Origin: Rhodoferax sp.
Lineage (GTDB): Bacteria > Pseudomonadota > Gammaproteobacteria > Burkholderiales > Burkholderiaceae_C
Direction of reading: 5' to 3'
NCBI RefSeq assembly: GCF_012927445.1
Contig: NZ_JABBPD010000002.1
Span: 186,001 to 250,000 of the forward strand
Length of the DNA stretch: 64,000 bases
The notes under the pieces are model-generated. The model saw only the letters and a program-made list of their open reading frames with translations, had not been told where the DNA came from and did not search any database. Positions within the stretch are counted from its first letter, which is position 1. Every line of letters begins with the position of its first letter. Both the position numbers and the translations under genes were made by a program. Positions 62,604 through 64,000 of this stretch are shown piece after piece.

Positions 62604-63484
62604 CTGTGCGCGACGATCGCGCTTTGATCCGGGCCATGCCAGCCTTGTTTGTGCTGATTTGGAGTACAGGTTTTATTGTCGCCCGGTATGGCATGCCCTA
62701 CGCACCGCCCATGAAGTTTCTGGTCGTGCGCTACGCCTTGTCCATTCTGTGCTTTTTGCCGTGGATCATGTTGGCCCATGTGGCTTGGCCACGTACCCGC
62801 GCCCAGTGGCTGCATCTCGCAGTGACCGGGGTGTTCATGCACGCCTTTTACCTGGGCGGTGTGTGGTCGGCTGTAAAGGCAGGGATGGGTTCCGGACTTT
62901 CCGCACTGATTGTTGGCTTGCAGCCTGTGTTGACCGCGCTGTGGCTGTCCGCCACGGGCGGCAAAATTGCGGCCCGGCAGTGGGTTGGGTTGGTGCTGGG
63001 TTTTGTGGGGCTGGTGCTGGTGGTGTCGCGCAAGTTTGGGCAGGGAGGTGAGGCCGACTGGCTGAACATGTCATTGGCGGTTGGCGCCTTGTTCAGCATC
63101 ACCATCGGGACCCTGTACCAAAAACGTTTTGTGTCAGCCTGCGATGTTCGATCGGCCAACGCCATTCAACTGGGGGCCGCTTTGCTTGTGACGTTGCCTT
63201 TTATATTTCTTGAAACTGAGTCCATGCGCTGGAACGCTGAACTGGTCGGCGCCATGACCTGGTCTGTAATGGTAACGCTGGGCGGCAGTTCACTGTTGTA
63301 TCTGCTGATTCAGCGTGGCGCTGCAACGTCTGTGGCCAGTTTGATGTACCTGGTTCCACCTACAACGGCGCTCCTGGCGTGGCTGTTGTTTGCAGAGCCG
63401 ATTACCGCGATCACCATCGGAGGCACTGCACTCACTGCTTTTGGTGTGAGCCTCGTGGTGCGTTCACCCCGCATGGCCTCTTGA
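62600..63484 (+). CDS. EamA-family (DMT superfamily) transporter
   Basis: A 294-residue membrane protein with about ten transmembrane helices in two EamA repeats, beginning ALFVLIWSTGFIVARYGMP. The GTG start at 62600 overlaps the pgsA stop (GTGA). Family members export amino acids or other small metabolites; no substrate is indicated. It is probably transcribed with pgsA. The next gene starts 49 bases downstream. Confidence 0.88.
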   Translation: MTVRDDRALIRAMPALFVLIWSTGFIVARYGMPYAPPMKFLVVRYALSILCFLPWIMLAHVAWPRTRAQWLHLAVTGVFMHAFYLGGVWSAVKAGMGSGLSALIVGLQPVLTALWLSATGGKIAARQWVGLVLGFVGLVLVVSRKFGQGGEADWLNMSLAVGALFSITIGTLYQKRFVSACDVRSANAIQLGAALLVTLPFIFLETESMRWNAELVGAMTWSVMVTLGGSSLLYLLIQRGAATSVASLMYLVPPTTALLAWLLFAEPITAITIGGTALTAFGVSLVVRSPRMAS

Positions 63485-63533
63485 TGGTCTGGTGCTTTCA
63501 GTTTTATGCCCGTTAAGCAAGGAATGAATCGAC

Positions 63534-64000
63534 ATGAGCAAGAAAAGAATCGCAGTCATCGCCGGTGATGGAGTCGGCAAGGAAGTGATGCCCGAAGGCA
63601 TTCGGGTGATGAATGCTGTTGCCAGCAAATTCGGCATCGACTTGCAGTTTGATTATTTCGATTTTTCCAGTTGGGACTACTGTGAGAAACACGGAAAAAT
63701 GTTGCCCGACAACTGGAAGGATTTGATAGGAGGTCATGACGCCATCTACTTTGGCGCGGTGGGCTGGCCTGAAAAAATTCCGGATCATGTCTCGCTGTGG
63801 GGCTCTCTGTTGCTGTTTCGCCGCGAGTTTGACCAGTATGTGAACCTGCGCCCTGCACGCTTGATGCCGGGCATCATTGCGCCTGTGGTGCGACGAGATG
63901 GCAGTCGGCGTGAGCCCGGCGAAATCGATATGTACATCGTGCGTGAAAACACCGAAGGTGAATACTCCAGTATTGGTGGGCGCATGTACCAGGGCACTGA
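63534..64000 (+). CDS. Isocitrate/isopropylmalate dehydrogenase family protein (tartrate/D-malate dehydrogenase-like), partial
   Basis: The first ~155 codons of a gene that runs off the window end. It starts at ATG 63534 after an AAGGAA site and reads KKRIAVIAGDGVGKEVMPEG, then AVGWPEKIPDHVSLWGSLL and VNLRPARLMPGI. It also has YIVRENTEGEYSSIGG with the substrate-contact region. The WGSLLLFRREFDQYVNLRP region resembles tartrate/D-malate dehydrogenases (TtuC/DmlA) rather than leuB or icd. The protein would oxidatively decarboxylate a 2-hydroxy acid using NAD. The remainder, including the metal-binding Asp residues, is not in this window. Confidence 0.88.
   Translation, partial: MSKKRIAVIAGDGVGKEVMPEGIRVMNAVASKFGIDLQFDYFDFSSWDYCEKHGKMLPDNWKDLIGGHDAIYFGAVGWPEKIPDHVSLWGSLLLFRREFDQYVNLRPARLMPGIIAPVVRRDGSRREPGEIDMYIVRENTEGEYSSIGGRMYQGT

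Noticed and set aside
1..64000. CRISPR array, insertion sequence, rRNA operon or replication origin
   Set aside because: No regularly spaced direct repeats, transposase motifs, rRNA sequence or DnaA-box cluster were noticed on reading both strands.

Overview
The window is bacterial chromosome from a Betaproteobacterium, most likely Comamonadaceae (Rhodoferax/Polaromonas-like). This is an inference from four things: dense GC-rich gene order; an EF-P with arginine at position 32 next to its rhamnosyltransferase EarP; a nadD-rsfS-rlmH-maf-rng run; and polyhydroxybutyrate-type metabolism (3-hydroxybutyrate dehydrogenase). I saw no phage, transposase, integrase, CRISPR array or rRNA.

Layout. 0-5 kb: mnmH and a secreted GDSL esterase, divergent from an orphan YbbA-type ABC ATPase; then rlmB, a small lipoprotein and a split chrA pair. 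5-16 kb: a degenerate HD-GYP protein, a lipase-like hydrolase, a beta-oxidation set (FadB-type and thiolase, divergent from an acyl-CoA dehydrogenase), a MOSC protein, an MFS transporter, a GlxA-type regulator and an acyltransferase. 16-28 kb: radical-SAM YgiQ, an EnvZ/OmpR-type two-component system, a small secreted protein, a SIMPL protein, a membrane PAS-PAS-GGDEF-EAL protein and a Ser/Thr kinase-HDOD-GAF fusion. 28-41 kb: 3-hydroxybutyrate dehydrogenase, a hydrolase, relA, upp, a HerA-type ATPase, and the run yebC-purD-hemF-nadD-rsfS-rlmH-maf-rng. 41-48 kb: a visibly more AT-rich LPS module (polysaccharide deacetylase, three glycosyltransferases, MsbA, an O-antigen ligase). 48-54 kb: tolB-pal-cpoB-tcdA, tRNA-Lys, a LOG-family protein and a yqjDEK-type trio. 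54-64 kb: a CapK/PaaK-like ligase, a PRPP-synthase-like protein coupled to an AMP-phosphorylase-type enzyme, efp/earP, uvrC, pgsA, an EamA transporter and the start of an isocitrate/tartrate dehydrogenase-family gene.

The most striking signal is a dispersed element of about 50 bp, of which I found 12 copies. Its core reads GCTAT, an AT-rich spacer, ATAGCTGCT, about 12 variable bases, then ACGGGGGCTAG. Four of the five intergenic copies sit in gaps between convergent genes. The other seven lie inside coding sequences (ygiQ, nadD, earP, chrA, a HerA-type ATPase and two signal peptides), always in an open frame, so the element supplies peptide segments to host proteins much as Rickettsia palindromic elements do.

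Other points worth following: the coupled AMP-phosphorylase/PRPP-synthase pair; the kinase-HDOD-GAF fusion; RsfS with a long histone-H1-like Lys/Ala tail; and a tolB whose start lies inside a glycosyltransferase gene with no tolQRA upstream.
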